This document shows, one piece after another, positions 44,070 to 52,889 of a stretch of 64,000 nt of DNA. A program made the position numbers and the translations under genes. Source of the DNA: an uncultured bacterium (GTDB taxonomy: Bacteria > Cyanobacteriota > Vampirovibrionia > Gastranaerophilales > Gastranaerophilaceae). The notes under the pieces were generated by a model that worked only from the letters and a program-made list of their open reading frames with translations, was not told the DNA's origin and did not search any database. Position 1 is the first letter of the stretch. The number at the start of each line of letters is the position of its first letter. The DNA lies in NCBI GenBank assembly GCA_949290355.1, contig CASERN010000011.1, positions 1 through 64,000 of the forward strand, read 5' to 3'.

Positions 44070-44981
44070 TTAATTTATATTTTTTGTATCTTTTTGCCAT
44101 TTTGTTTCCAATTTTTCTTTTACTTCATTATATTTTGAATCCAAACTTTTGTCTTCATCAGACAGAATGATTGCTTTATCAAGATTGAGAAGAGCATTTG
44201 TATAATTACCTAAAGCATAATCGCATAAACCTAAATATTTGTAAACTTCTGAACTTTGGACATTTCTTGATAAGATGTTGAATTTTTCTCTAGCTGTGGG
44301 GTAATCTTTTTTACCATACAAAATTTTTGCTTCAATGAGAAGATATGATATATTTTCATCTTTTTCTAATGCTTTTTTTATATCATCCTCAGCACTTGCA
44401 AGGTTGTTAAGTTGCAAGTTTATTTCAGCTCTCATAGCATATGCTATATCTGATTCACTATTGTATGTTAGATATTTGTCCAAATATTTTAAAGCACTTT
44501 GGCAGTCGTTACAAGTTATGTAAGCAAATGCAAGTCTCAAATAGCTTTGAGCGAAATTTGGTTTAAGCGATATTGCTTTTTGATAATATGTAATTGCTTC
44601 TTTTATTTTATTGGTTCTATAGTATTCTTCTGCTGCAATATAATTTGCCCAAAAGTCATTTGGGTTTGAGGTTAAAGTTTCTGCTTCTTTTATGGTATTT
44701 CCTGCATATTTATAATTTTGAGCCTGTTGTATCAATTTATTTGTTGTAGTTAAATATGATTTTGAGTTAGGGTTCATTGCTCTTAAAATCGCATTTTTTA
44801 ATTCTATTACATCAGTATTATTAGGTTCAAGATTTATTATTTTATTTAAATATATAAGAGCATCATTGTATTTACCATATGTGCAATAATTTGTTGCAAT
44901 ATCAAGGTAATCCTCAGTCATTTCACTTGAATATACTGCGATACAAGGGAATATTAGAAATAATAATAGGAGTTTTTTCAT
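44070..44981 (-). CDS. Secreted TPR protein
   Basis: This 303-residue protein has a signal peptide (MKKLLLLFLIFPCIAVYS) and at least six tetratricopeptide repeats (Y-G-K-Y-N-D-A-L-I-Y-L, N-K-I-K-E-A-I-T-Y-Y, C-Q-S-A-L-K-Y-L, Y-P-T-A-R-E-K-F, Y-T-N-A-L-L-N-L). Gap to the downstream phosphoesterase is 14 nt, so the two are co-transcribed. A minus-strand extended -10 (TGTTATAAT, 44996-44988) ends 6 nt before the ATG and no Shine-Dalgarno is seen. Confidence 0.8.
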   Translation of the reverse strand: MKKLLLLFLIFPCIAVYSSEMTEDYLDIATNYCTYGKYNDALIYLNKIINLEPNNTDVIELKNAILRAMNPNSKSYLTTTNKLIQQAQNYKYAGNTIKEAETLTSNPNDFWANYIAAEEYYRTNKIKEAITYYQKAISLKPNFAQSYLRLAFAYITCNDCQSALKYLDKYLTYNSESDIAYAMRAEINLQLNNLASAEDDIKKALEKDENISYLLIEAKILYGKKDYPTAREKFNILSRNVQSSEVYKYLGLCDYALGNYTNALLNLDKAIILSDEDKSLDSKYNEVKEKLETKWQKDTKNIN

Positions 44982-45060
44982 AATAGAATTATAACATAAT
45001 TTCATCTAAATGTATGATAAAATTAAAGTTTAAAGTTTTTTCTCCGTAATAGAGATTATT

Positions 45061-45600
45061 ATGGCTAAAAATTTTTTTGTAAACCCTTTTGAAAAAAAAG
45101 AAAATAAGGATCCTATGGCTCCTACTTATGTAAAACCTGATGGAACTAAGGTTATTGAAAAGCAGGAGGAATTTGGGCTTACTGTTTATGAAAAATGTCC
45201 TGACGGCGCTTTATTATTCAGAAGTTATAATAAAGTAGGAAAGCTTATTTTAGACTTTGCAAGAGACAGAAACTTTGAAATAGGTCATAGATATGATGAG
45301 TTTGGGAATATAGTCTACAAATACGATTCTGTATATGATGAAAATAATAAGCTCGCTCAACAAAATGAATATGATATTGATTATCATGATAATGGTCAAA
45401 AAAAAGCTGAGATTCAAACTATTCATCCGAGTGAAATAAAAATTTATATGCAATATGACGAAAATGGTAAAAGAATCGAAAAAATAGAAGAACGAGGGAC
45501 TGTAAAGACTTGGTTTGATGAAAATGATAAACCTATAAAACGAGAAATTGACAGAGGATCGGGGGGAATAATCACTGAAGATTTAACAAAAAAAGACTAA
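45061..45600 (+). CDS. Hypothetical protein with YwqK/MORN-like repeats
   Basis: This 179-residue soluble acidic/basic protein has repeated short beta hairpins such as R-Y-D-E-F-G-N-I-V-Y-K, D-Y-H-D-N-G-Q-K-K-A-E, Q-Y-D-E-N-G-K-R-I-E and W-F-D-E-N-D-K-P-I-K-R, each with an aromatic-D/E-x-N/F-G turn. That is the style of MORN/YwqK toxin-antitoxin-like repeats and RHS-type strands. No signal peptide is present. I cannot assign a function. A strong bidirectional terminator follows. Confidence 0.6.
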   Translation: MAKNFFVNPFEKKENKDPMAPTYVKPDGTKVIEKQEEFGLTVYEKCPDGALLFRSYNKVGKLILDFARDRNFEIGHRYDEFGNIVYKYDSVYDENNKLAQQNEYDIDYHDNGQKKAEIQTIHPSEIKIYMQYDENGKRIEKIEERGTVKTWFDENDKPIKREIDRGSGGIITEDLTKKD

Positions 45601-45620
45601 TTTATAATTAGTCTTTTTTT
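45588..45620. terminator. Bidirectional terminator
   Basis: GACTAAT/ATTAGTC core (45595-45601 with 45607-45613) flanked by seven A on the left and seven T on the right, between convergent genes (stop of the YwqK-like gene and thrC). Confidence 0.9.
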
Positions 45621-45641
45621 GTATTTCTAATATTCTAAAAA

Positions 45642-46694
45642 TTATATATTCATAGCTTTTAAAATTTCTGTCATATCAGCTGATGTTTTCTTAACATCTG
45701 AGTTAGAATATTTGATTGCATTATCAGGATCTTTAAGTCCGTTACCTGTTAATATGCAAACAATTTTTGATCCTTCTTTTACTTGGTCTTTTACTTTAAT
45801 TAAGCCTGCGACTGATGCTGCACTTGCGGGTTCTGCAAGCACACCTTCACAAGATGCTATCAGTTTGTATGCTTTTACGATTTCTTCATCTGTTACACAA
45901 TTTATCATACCATTACTTTCATCTCTTGCAGCTTCTGCGAATTTCCAGCTTGCAGGATTACCTATGCGGATTGCAGTTGCAAGTGTTTCCGGTTTATAAA
46001 TTCTTTCTCCTTTTACAATAGCTGCAGCACCTTCAGCTTCAAAACCCATCATTTTTGGTAGCGTTGGAATTTTTCCTGCTTCGTGCCATTCTTTGTATCC
46101 TTTCCAGTATGCGGTTATGTTACCTGCGTTACCAACAGGGATAAAATGATAATCAGGTGCTTGTCCCAGTGCATTACAAATTTCAAATGCACCTGTTTTC
46201 TGCCCTTCAATCCTATATGGGTTAACCGAGTTTACAAGTGTAATTGGATAATTATCAGAAATTTTTCTTACCATTTCCAGAGCTTCATCAAAATTTCCTT
46301 GAATAGCAATAATTTCAGCTCCGTACATCATAGCTTGAGATAATTTCCCAAGTGCAATATATCCGTCAGGAATAAGTACAAATGTTCTCATCCCTGCTTT
46401 TGCTCCATAAGCTGCTGCAGATGCTGATGTGTTGCCTGTAGATGCACAAATAATTGCTCCTGAGCCTGATTCTTTAGCTTTTGATACTGCCATTGTCATC
46501 CCACGGTCTTTGAAACTGCCTGTCGGATTGCAACCTTCAAATTTTAAATAAATTTCGGCATCAAGCCCTATTTTCTTAGCTAGGTTTTCTGCTTTAATTA
46601 AAGGTGTGTTCCCTTCATTAAGTGTAATTACCGGAGTTTTGTCAGTTACCGGCAAATATTCTCTGAATGTATTAATTAACCCTTGATAGTACAT
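45642..46694 (-). CDS. thrC: Threonine synthase
   Basis: This 350-residue PLP enzyme converts O-phosphohomoserine to threonine. It has [15 protein letters not shown], where the Lys binds [16 protein letters not shown] near residue 85, and the C-terminal S-A-A-S-V-A-G and [11 protein letters not shown] blocks, i.e. the short threonine synthase class. It lies just downstream of hom on the same strand, giving a threonine-pathway pair; thrB is not in view. Confidence 0.95.
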   Translation of the reverse strand: MYYQGLINTFREYLPVTDKTPVITLNEGNTPLIKAENLAKKIGLDAEIYLKFEGCNPTGSFKDRGMTMAVSKAKESGSGAIICASTGNTSASAAAYGAKAGMRTFVLIPDGYIALGKLSQAMMYGAEIIAIQGNFDEALEMVRKISDNYPITLVNSVNPYRIEGQKTGAFEICNALGQAPDYHFIPVGNAGNITAYWKGYKEWHEAGKIPTLPKMMGFEAEGAAAIVKGERIYKPETLATAIRIGNPASWKFAEAARDESNGMINCVTDEEIVKAYKLIASCEGVLAEPASAASVAGLIKVKDQVKEGSKIVCILTGNGLKDPDNAIKYSNSDVKKTSADMTEILKAMNI

Positions 46695-46794
46695 ATTTTA
46701 ACCTCTCTATTGATTTAAGTGCTGTTTTAAAAATCAGGCTATTAAGAAAATAACAAAAATGCTTTTGTTGTAGGCAAATTGGAGTTGCGGAATT

Positions 46795-48069
46795 TTATAC
46801 TTGAACTCTTATTAAGTTGTTGACTTTGTTTCCGTCTTGTTCAATTTGTTTTATTGCATTTTGCATATCTTGTTCTTTTACAAGTTCTGTAATTACGGTG
46901 ATATTTGCAGTATTATCTTCTGCTACACATCTTTGTACGATACTTTCCAAGCTAATATCATTATTAGCACAAATTGTTCCGATTTTACCGATTACACCTT
47001 TGTTATTTTTGGCGTTAATTGAAATGTAGTATTTATTGATTGTATCTTTAATATCAATCATATTTGCATCAGCATTATGTTTACATCTCATCATTGGGAG
47101 AATATAATCTGATTTTCCGATTTCTGCAGCTATGGCCAAAATATCTCCTACAACTGAACTTGCAGTTGGAAATTCTCCGGCTCCTGGACCTGATAGAGTA
47201 ATACTTCCAACCGGATGGCCTTTTAATGATACCGCATTTGTTACATAATCAATATGAGCAAGAGTTGATTTCTTTGAAACAAGCATTGGATGAACTCTTA
47301 CATCTACATCTCCATTTTCATGCATATTTGCGGATGCGATTAATTTTATTTTGTATCCTAAATCATTCGCTGCTTCCATATCGATTGCACGAATTTTAGT
47401 AATACCTTCTCTATAAACTTTATTAATATCAATACGTTTTAAAAATGTAATTGAAGCCAGAGTCGCTATTTTATAAGCAGCGTCAAAACCTTCTACGTCT
47501 CCTGTTGGGTCAGCTTCTGCATAGCCAAGTGCTTGTGCTTCCTTTAAAACGTCTAAATATGAAGCTCCTTGAACATCCATTTTGGTTAATATATAATTTG
47601 TTGTTCCATTTACAATAGCTTCAATATGGTTAATCTTGTTTCCTGCAAGTATTGTTTTTATAGGCATGATTATTGGAATACCGCCTGCTATTGCTGCTTC
47701 ATATAATATTACTCTGTTATTTTCTTCTGCAATTTTAAAAAGTTCTTCTCCTCTTTTTGCAAGAAGTTCTTTGTTAGCAGTAACAATATGTTTCCCATTT
47801 TTTATAGCCGTTGCAATTAAATCGAATGCAGGTTCCAATCCTCCTACTAATTCTGCAACTATTTCAATTTCAGGATCATTTACAATTTCATATGCATTGT
47901 CAGTGATTATAGAATCATCTAATCCTTCAATATTTCTTTTTTTGTTAATATTTCGTACTGCAATTTTAGATACTTCTATGTTATCAAAACTTTTAAGAGT
48001 TTTAAAAACTCCTGAGCCGACAGTACCCAACCCAATTAATCCGATTTTTATTTTATTATTTTTTCCCAT
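46795..48069 (-). CDS. hom: Homoserine dehydrogenase with ACT domain
   Basis: This 424-residue enzyme reduces aspartate semialdehyde to homoserine. It has the Rossmann G-L-I-G-L-G-T-V-G-S-G-V, A-N-K-E-L-L-A, the G-G-I-P-I-I catalytic region, the substrate Y-A-E-A-D-P-T-x-D-V-E-G-x-D-A-A-Y-K motif, and a C-terminal ACT domain (from about residue 345: G-V-I-G-K-I-G-T-I-C) that usually mediates threonine feedback. It is about 100 nt upstream of thrC. Confidence 0.96.
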   Translation of the reverse strand: MGKNNKIKIGLIGLGTVGSGVFKTLKSFDNIEVSKIAVRNINKKRNIEGLDDSIITDNAYEIVNDPEIEIVAELVGGLEPAFDLIATAIKNGKHIVTANKELLAKRGEELFKIAEENNRVILYEAAIAGGIPIIMPIKTILAGNKINHIEAIVNGTTNYILTKMDVQGASYLDVLKEAQALGYAEADPTGDVEGFDAAYKIATLASITFLKRIDINKVYREGITKIRAIDMEAANDLGYKIKLIASANMHENGDVDVRVHPMLVSKKSTLAHIDYVTNAVSLKGHPVGSITLSGPGAGEFPTASSVVGDILAIAAEIGKSDYILPMMRCKHNADANMIDIKDTINKYYISINAKNNKGVIGKIGTICANNDISLESIVQRCVAEDNTANITVITELVKEQDMQNAIKQIEQDGNKVNNLIRVQV

Positions 48070-48132
48070 AAAAAAATAATACCATAAACACTAATTTTAT
48101 GATATTATTTTTTATTTGAATATTGTTTTTAA

Positions 48133-48492
48133 TTATTTTATATGGTCAATATTTTGAACAAATTTGTTTACTTCGCCATTATTTTGGTTAATAATTATTT
48201 TTTCAGCTTTGTTTGATTTAAGTTTTTGTACAACTGTATGTTGTTCATTTGGAAACATTTTTATTGAATATAGAGTTTTTTCAAGTGTACTGTTTTTATC
48301 TCTTCTAATTAAATTATAACTAGATACATACCATTCTGTTGGGAGATAATCAGTTTTTCTGTATGTAATGTCCAAAACTTTTGGGTTTTTCCCTGGAATT
48401 TCGATTATTCTTTTAAGTGCTTGACCGTTTTCAATAAATTTTTCCATTACAAGATTATTTTTTAATCTTTGGGGCATAAAATTAATTTTCAT
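48133..48492 (-). CDS. Hypothetical small protein
   Basis: This 119-residue protein begins MKINFMPQ at the ATG preceded by AAAGGAT; an upstream in-frame ATG at 48528 has no site. It is basic, rich in Lys/Asn/Ile, without a membrane segment, and shows Y-R-K-T-D-Y-L-P-T-E-W-Y-V-S-S-Y. I do not recognise it. The N-terminal form K-I-(N/S)-F resembles other short proteins in organisms of this type. No partner is evident. Confidence 0.5.
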   Translation of the reverse strand: MKINFMPQRLKNNLVMEKFIENGQALKRIIEIPGKNPKVLDITYRKTDYLPTEWYVSSYNLIRRDKNSTLEKTLYSIKMFPNEQHTVVQKLKSNKAEKIIINQNNGEVNKFVQNIDHIK

Positions 48493-48564
48493 TATATATC
48501 CTTTCTTAATATCTATGGGGTAATGCAAATGTATTGTAATATTAAAAAAAAGAAATGTAAATAA

Positions 48565-49416
48565 CTATTTGTTTATTGAAAATTTTATATGATTAAAAAT
48601 AATATATTCTTTTTTCAGTTTATAATATTTTATTTTGTAAATTGTCAGCCCAAATATTTTAAATTTTTTTATCTTAGTTCTATAATGATCAAGATTAACA
48701 TTGTTGGCTTTGATAATGTTCATCATTTTTTCATGGGTGTACTCCGAATCTTTGAATTTTTTAGGGGATTTAGTTTTAACAATGGAATTATTATTTGTCC
48801 AATAATTGTAGTAAATGTCAGGAACTGTAACGAGTTTTTTTAAATGAATTAAAGCTTCTGTTGTAAAACATCTGTCTTCATAAAAAACATAAGGCTCAAA
48901 ATAAATATTGTTTTTTATTAATTCTTCTCGTTTATATATTTTATTAAATACATAACATTTTTCCGGGACATCGCATATTTCGAATTTTTCATTTGTGTCT
49001 TCTGTTATTTCTGCTTTTGTAATTTTAAGGTGATATTTCCATTTGTAACTCCTTAGTCTTTTTATTCCACATACTGCTATATCTGCATTATATTTTTTTG
49101 CTGCAGTGTATAATTTTTCATAGTAGTTTAAATCAATCCAATCATCAGAATCAACAAAACCTATATATTCCCCTGATGATATTTCAATTCCATTGTTGCG
49201 GGCAATAGAAGGTCCTTGATTCTTTTGGCTAATAATTTTTATGCGTTTATCTTTTTGGTTGAACTTCTTTAGGATTTCGAGGCTTTTATCTTTAGAACCA
49301 TCGTTGATGCAAATTATTTCAATATCATTAAGTGTTTGATTGCACAAGCTGTTTAGACATTTTTCTAAAAATTTTTCATTATTATAAACAGGTACGATCA
49401 CACTGATTTTTATCAT
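48565..49416 (-). CDS. Family 2 glycosyltransferase
   Basis: This 283-residue GT-A glycosyltransferase transfers a sugar from a nucleotide donor. It has I-S-V-I-V-P-V-Y-N-N, C-L-N-S-L-C-N-Q-T, I-C-I-N-D-G-S-K-D, A-R-N-N-G-I and the D-x-D-type G-F-V-D-S-D-D-W near residue 93. The C-terminal region is basic and Tyr-rich. It probably acts in lipopolysaccharide or capsule assembly. No other glycan genes are next to it in this window. Confidence 0.9.
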   Translation of the reverse strand: MIKISVIVPVYNNEKFLEKCLNSLCNQTLNDIEIICINDGSKDKSLEILKKFNQKDKRIKIISQKNQGPSIARNNGIEISSGEYIGFVDSDDWIDLNYYEKLYTAAKKYNADIAVCGIKRLRSYKWKYHLKITKAEITEDTNEKFEICDVPEKCYVFNKIYKREELIKNNIYFEPYVFYEDRCFTTEALIHLKKLVTVPDIYYNYWTNNNSIVKTKSPKKFKDSEYTHEKMMNIIKANNVNLDHYRTKIKKFKIFGLTIYKIKYYKLKKEYIIFNHIKFSINK

Positions 49417-49563
49417 ATTACTAATCCTTTTGCTGAAAAAATATTGTAAAATCTATCTAATAATAAGAAATTCTATAAATAAATTAGAGATATGTCAATA
49501 TAATTCATAAAATAGATTAGTAATAAATCAATTATTTATCAATAAACTAAACATGAGAATATT

Positions 49564-49875
49564 ATGTTAAGACAGAATTTTGCGAATAACCTAAAAAAAA
49601 TCAGAAAATCAAGAAAGCTAACACAAGAACAGCTGGCAGAGTTAGTTGATGTTGATTTTCGTTATATTTCATTTTTAGAAAATGCAAAAAGCTTTCCTTC
49701 CTGTGATTTAATTGAAAGATTATCAGATGCCTTAAATGTTAAATATTCAGAATTATTTGATATTCAAGAAGATATTTCAAGAAAAGATATAGAAGCTTCA
49801 TTGATAAATCTTATAAAGTCTTTGAGCGACAAGAATTTAGAAATTGTCTATAAAATAGTCAAAGATCTTATTTGA
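49564..49875 (+). CDS. XRE-family regulator with C-terminal extension
   Basis: This 103-residue protein has an N-terminal Cro/CI helix-turn-helix (N-N-L-K-K-I-R-K-S-R-K-L-T-Q-E-Q-L-A-E, F-R-Y-I-S-F-L-E-N) and a C-terminal helix set (about 68-103) that could dimerise. The preceding 140 bp is very AT-rich with repeated TTATTTATC-like patterns. Its stop overlaps the convergent next gene by 8 bp. The regulated genes are unknown. Confidence 0.85.
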   Translation: MLRQNFANNLKKIRKSRKLTQEQLAELVDVDFRYISFLENAKSFPSCDLIERLSDALNVKYSELFDIQEDISRKDIEASLINLIKSLSDKNLEIVYKIVKDLI

Positions 49876-50146
49876 TAAATAAATTTTTAACGTAGATAAT
49901 AATTTCTGCAATTAACTTTGCAATAGAGAATTTGTCTTCAGGCATATCAGGTTCTTTGCCGAAAATAAATTTATCTTGATTATCTTTAGATTCAAAGATA
50001 CTTTCATTTAATAATCTTTGTTCTTTTTTTTCTTCTTTTTCACCTTGAGCCATATAACCTAAGTTTCCGGCACCGCCGTCATTTTGCATGGATGCCGCTG
50101 CTTTGATAACAGGTTTTGTGCTCAAAACATTAACATCAAAACTCAT
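49868..50146 (-). CDS. Hypothetical small protein with C-terminal hydrophobic helix
   Basis: This 92-residue protein starts MSFDVNVLSTKPV after GAAAGGG, has a Gly/Ala-rich stretch, a highly charged E/K segment (about 38-60) and a final amphipathic or membrane-associated helix (F-S-I-A-K-L-I-A-E-I-I-I-Y). I do not recognise it. A perfect 10-bp hairpin (TGTTACAAAA/TTTTGTAACA, 50205-50231) separates it from the upstream HD gene on the same strand. Confidence 0.5.
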   Translation of the reverse strand: MSFDVNVLSTKPVIKAAASMQNDGGAGNLGYMAQGEKEEKKEQRLLNESIFESKDNQDKFIFGKEPDMPEDKFSIAKLIAEIIIYVKNLFIK

Positions 50147-50204
50147 TTTTTTGACCCTTTCGTTTTTTTTCCCTTATATATATAAAGTATTTAACATGAA
50201 GAAA

Positions 50205-50231
50205 TGTTACAAAATTTCCCTTTTTGTAACA
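50205..50231. terminator. Hairpin between the HD gene and the small gene
   Basis: TGTTACAAAA / TTTTGTAACA, perfect 10-bp stem (50205-50214 with 50222-50231) with 7-nt loop; it lies 17 nt past the HD gene stop on the minus strand. Confidence 0.5.
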
Positions 50232-50247
50232 AAAAATTTACAATTTG

Positions 50248-50835
50248 TTATTGTGCAAATTTAATAATACTTTGGCACTTAAAACCGATTTCAAAAAGAT
50301 CTCTTTTTCTAATTGCAGATGAAATATCCGGTCTGAATTCAGGAGTGTTTGGGGTCAAAATAAATTCTATAATATTGTTTTCTTCATCATAGTTAAGATG
50401 AATTTTTTTGATTAAATTCAAATGACCTCTATCAAGTCCATCAGAAACTTTTAATATCCCTGCGAGTCGTTTTACAAGTTTTCTATCTTTTTTTTCTAGC
50501 GTATTGTAAATTTCATGTTCTTTTTTGTCTGGCAAACCGCCTCTATGATATCTGCATATACAACCAATTAAGATAGCTTCATGCTCATTAAAACCCAACA
50601 ACCCATTTTCTATAACCATTTTCATGCTATGTTTGTTATGCCCTTTGGAATCAATATAATATCCGATGTCATGCAATAATGCAGCAGCTTCTAAATATTT
50701 TCTCTGCTTATTTGACATTTCATGGATTTTTTCAGAGGTTTCATCAAATATCATCATGGCAAGTCTTCTTACTTCCATTGGATGGGAAGCATTTTTTGAA
50801 AACTTATTAAGCATTTCTTCTGCGGATAATTTCAT
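50248..50835 (-). CDS. HD-domain protein (Ppx/GppA C-terminal-like)
   Basis: This 195-residue protein is an HD phosphohydrolase domain similar to the C-terminal half of exopolyphosphatase/GppA: L-E-A-A-A-L-L-H-D-I-G-Y-Y-I (HD metal pair), K-H-S-M-K-M-V, CRYHRGGLP, and A-G-I-L-K-V-S-D-G-L-D-R. The Ppx catalytic domain itself is absent. It probably cleaves a phosphoester or nucleotide; which one is unknown. I use the ATG at 50835; a minus-strand extended -10 (TGATAAAAT, 50855-50847) ends 11 nt before it. It is divergent from the GGDEF gene 65 bp away. Confidence 0.8.
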   Translation of the reverse strand: MKLSAEEMLNKFSKNASHPMEVRRLAMMIFDETSEKIHEMSNKQRKYLEAAALLHDIGYYIDSKGHNKHSMKMVIENGLLGFNEHEAILIGCICRYHRGGLPDKKEHEIYNTLEKKDRKLVKRLAGILKVSDGLDRGHLNLIKKIHLNYDEENNIIEFILTPNTPEFRPDISSAIRKRDLFEIGFKCQSIIKFAQ

Positions 50836-50900
50836 ACTTATTTTGTATTTTATCAAAAACATGGATGAGTTACAATATTTTTGGTATGATGGTAAAGGTT

Positions 50901-51560
50901 ATGGAAAATATGGATATAACAAATTCGGATTTTAATATTCCGTCAGATATTTTAGATGAAATCCAAAAAAATATTCAAAATATTATAGAGAGTTTTGATA
51001 TTCCCGATGATAATAAAACTGATGTTATAAAAAAAATAAATTTTATGTATACTCAAACAAAATTTATGTCAGAAACTGACCCTTTGACAAGATTGTATAA
51101 TAGAAGATATTTTGAAAACAATTTTGAAAGAGAATTTGCAAGGGCAAAACGTTATCATTGTGATTTGAGTATTGCTATTTTGGACATTGATTTTTTCAAA
51201 AAAATTAATGATACTTATGGGCATTCTTGTGGTGATTATGTTTTGAAAGAGGTAGCCTACTTAATTTTAAATTCTTTACGAGGAACGGATATGGTATTTC
51301 GCTATGGAGGGGAAGAGTTTGCTATATTGCTCACTGAGACCTGTTCTGAAAATGCTTCAATCCCACTTGAAAGGGTAAGAAGAATGATTGAAGATTCTAA
51401 ATTTTATTATAAGAATCATAAAATAAATGTAACTGTAAGTATTGGATATTCTTCTTGTACCGATTTTGAGACTCCATGGCAAATGTTTGATGATGCAGAT
51501 AAAGCTTTGTACAAGGCAAAAGAATGCGGTAGGAACAATGTTAAGTCATCTGTGCAATAG
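50901..51560 (+). CDS. Diguanylate cyclase (GGDEF)
   Basis: The protein of about 219 residues makes cyclic-di-GMP. The GGDEF domain (about residues 60-219) has D-P-L-T-R-L-Y-N-R-R-Y-F, D-I-D-F-F-K-K-I-N-D, active R-Y-G-G-E-E-F, and the I-site R-G-T-D exactly five residues earlier, so product inhibition is expected. The N-terminal 55 residues form a helical sensor or dimerisation part. Starts at 50886, 50889, 50901 and 50910 are possible; TGGTATGAT at 50882-50890 looks like an extended -10, which argues against the first two. Confidence 0.88.
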   Translation: MENMDITNSDFNIPSDILDEIQKNIQNIIESFDIPDDNKTDVIKKINFMYTQTKFMSETDPLTRLYNRRYFENNFEREFARAKRYHCDLSIAILDIDFFKKINDTYGHSCGDYVLKEVAYLILNSLRGTDMVFRYGGEEFAILLTETCSENASIPLERVRRMIEDSKFYYKNHKINVTVSIGYSSCTDFETPWQMFDDADKALYKAKECGRNNVKSSVQ

Positions 51561-51592
51561 TATAAAAAGAAAAATTGAGGTATTTTAAAATT

Positions 51593-51940
51593 ATGATAAA
51601 AAATATTTGTAAATTATTAATAATGTTTGTAATGTTATCAGGAATAGTTTTTGCAGAGGATTTTGAAACTGTTCATGCAGAACATATTCTTGTAAAAACT
51701 GCTGCAGAAGCTCAACAAATAAAAAAAGCTATTGATGAAGGTGGTAGTTTTGAGGATTATGCAAGAATGTATTCATTGTGTCCTTCTGGTCGAAATGGCG
51801 GAGATTTGGGCTATTTTGGCAAAGGCCAAATGGTAAAAGAGTTTGAAAAAGCTGCATTCTCAACTCCTGTAGGTGGTGTCTCAAATCCTGTATATACTCA
51901 ATTTGGATGGCATTTGATAAAAGTAATTGATAAACAATAA
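51593..51940 (+). CDS. Exported parvulin-type peptidyl-prolyl isomerase
   Basis: This 115-residue protein has a signal peptide (MIKNICKLLIMFVMLSGIVFA) followed by a complete parvulin/PpiC domain: A-E-H-I-L-V-K-T, F-E-D-Y-A-R-M-Y-S, G-G-D-L-G-Y-F-G-K-G-Q-M, F-E-K-A-A-F-S, Y-T-Q-F-G-W-H-L-I-K-V. It should speed proline isomerisation in exported proteins. An earlier TTG (51575) would hide the signal peptide, so I chose ATG 51593. It is downstream of the GGDEF gene and followed by a terminator. Confidence 0.9.
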   Translation: MIKNICKLLIMFVMLSGIVFAEDFETVHAEHILVKTAAEAQQIKKAIDEGGSFEDYARMYSLCPSGRNGGDLGYFGKGQMVKEFEKAAFSTPVGGVSNPVYTQFGWHLIKVIDKQ

Positions 51941-51960
51941 TAAAAATTAATTGAAGATAA

Positions 51961-51992
51961 AAAAGGAAGATTTTTTTAATCTTCCTTTTTCT
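51961..51992 (+). terminator. Terminator after the parvulin gene
   Basis: AAAAGGAAGAT / ATCTTCCTTTT stem (51961-51971 with 51979-51989) followed by T. Confidence 0.88.
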
Positions 51993-52010
51993 TATTTATT
52001 ATTTTATGAG

Positions 52011-52352
52011 TTATTTATTTGCTTGTTGTGCGGGTTGTTGAGTTTGCGGTTGATTTTGTTGTAATTTTTTTTGAAGAGCTGCCATTTTTTTTGCAGTTTT
52101 AGCTTCTCCTACAGGTTTGTTGAAATCTTCAGCATTTAGTGTATTCATTTTTTCCCAACAGCCAGGGATAGGAGTTTTTTCTCCACAAATACAATTTCTC
52201 CAAGTGTTACCTGTTTTTTTGTCTACAAGAATTGTTAGCATATTGCTTCCTGTGATTACATCATATCTTTCATTAGCGTTTTGATTTGAAATTTGAAACC
52301 ACATTGTTGCAAGAATTAGCACTGCAAGCCCAATTAAAATATTTTCTTTCAT
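52011..52352 (-). CDS. Small membrane-anchored hypothetical protein
   Basis: This 113-residue protein has one N-terminal membrane helix (NILIGLAVLILATMWF), then a periplasmic part with Y-D-V-I-T-G-S-N-M-L-T-I-L-V-D-K-K-T-G-N-T-W and two Cys (NCICGE), and a Gln/Pro-rich tail. The V-D-x-x-T-G-x-x-W phrase is common in small envelope proteins. Function unknown. AGAGAGG precedes the ATG. Confidence 0.6.
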   Translation of the reverse strand: MKENILIGLAVLILATMWFQISNQNANERYDVITGSNMLTILVDKKTGNTWRNCICGEKTPIPGCWEKMNTLNAEDFNKPVGEAKTAKKMAALQKKLQQNQPQTQQPAQQANK

Positions 52353-52488
52353 AAAAACCTCTCTTTTAAATTATTACTAAGCCATTATACTACCAAATCC
52401 CTTTATAATCAAGTTTGGTATAAGACTTCGCGGTAATGACAAATTTGTTTTTGAGATTTAAAATTGATAAAAAAGAAAGGAATTATAT

Positions 52489-52836
52489 ATGGTTTTGTTG
52501 TTAAGGTGGATATTATTTGCAATTTCGGTTGTATTTGTAGCTTGGTTAGTTCCGGGAATTGAGGTTGCAAATTTTCAAAGTGCAATGCTTGTTACTGTAA
52601 TAATGGCATTAGTTAACATTTTTTTGCGGCCGCTTATTGTATTTATTACTTTGCCTATAAATTTTCTTACTTTAGGTCTTTTTGGGTTAGTAGTTAATGC
52701 TTTATTGTTTATGTTTGTGGGATATATTGCTCCGGGAATCGAGGTGGAAGGCTTTTGGGCTGCTTTGTTAGGTTCGATAGTCTTATCATTTCTTGGGTTA
52801 ATTATAAATTCCGTTACTCTAAATAATTCCGATTAA
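52489..52836 (+). CDS. Phage-holin-family-4-like membrane protein (YvlD type)
   Basis: This 115-residue protein has four hydrophobic helices with little else and carries the family patterns A-W-L-V-P-G-I-E-V, F-L-R-P-L-I-V-F-I-T-L-P and I-N-S-V-T-L-N. Proteins of this type (PF04020) are widespread in bacterial chromosomes and are not evidence of a prophage. AAAGG precedes the ATG. A terminator follows. Confidence 0.85.
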   Translation: MVLLLRWILFAISVVFVAWLVPGIEVANFQSAMLVTVIMALVNIFLRPLIVFITLPINFLTLGLFGLVVNALLFMFVGYIAPGIEVEGFWAALLGSIVLSFLGLIINSVTLNNSD

Positions 52837-52841
52837 ATTTA

Positions 52842-52873
52842 AAGGCTCTGATATAAAATATCAGGGCTTTTTT
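52842..52873 (+). terminator. Terminator after the holin-like gene
   Basis: AAAGGCTCTGATA / TATCAGGGCTTT hairpin followed by a T-run; the next gene's TGATAAACT box lies right after it. Confidence 0.85.
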
Positions 52874-52889
52874 GTGATAAACTTTTTTT

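Noticed and set aside
52489-52836. Phage holin as a sign of a prophage
   Set aside because: The YvlD-type family is chromosomal and widespread; no other phage gene is adjacent.
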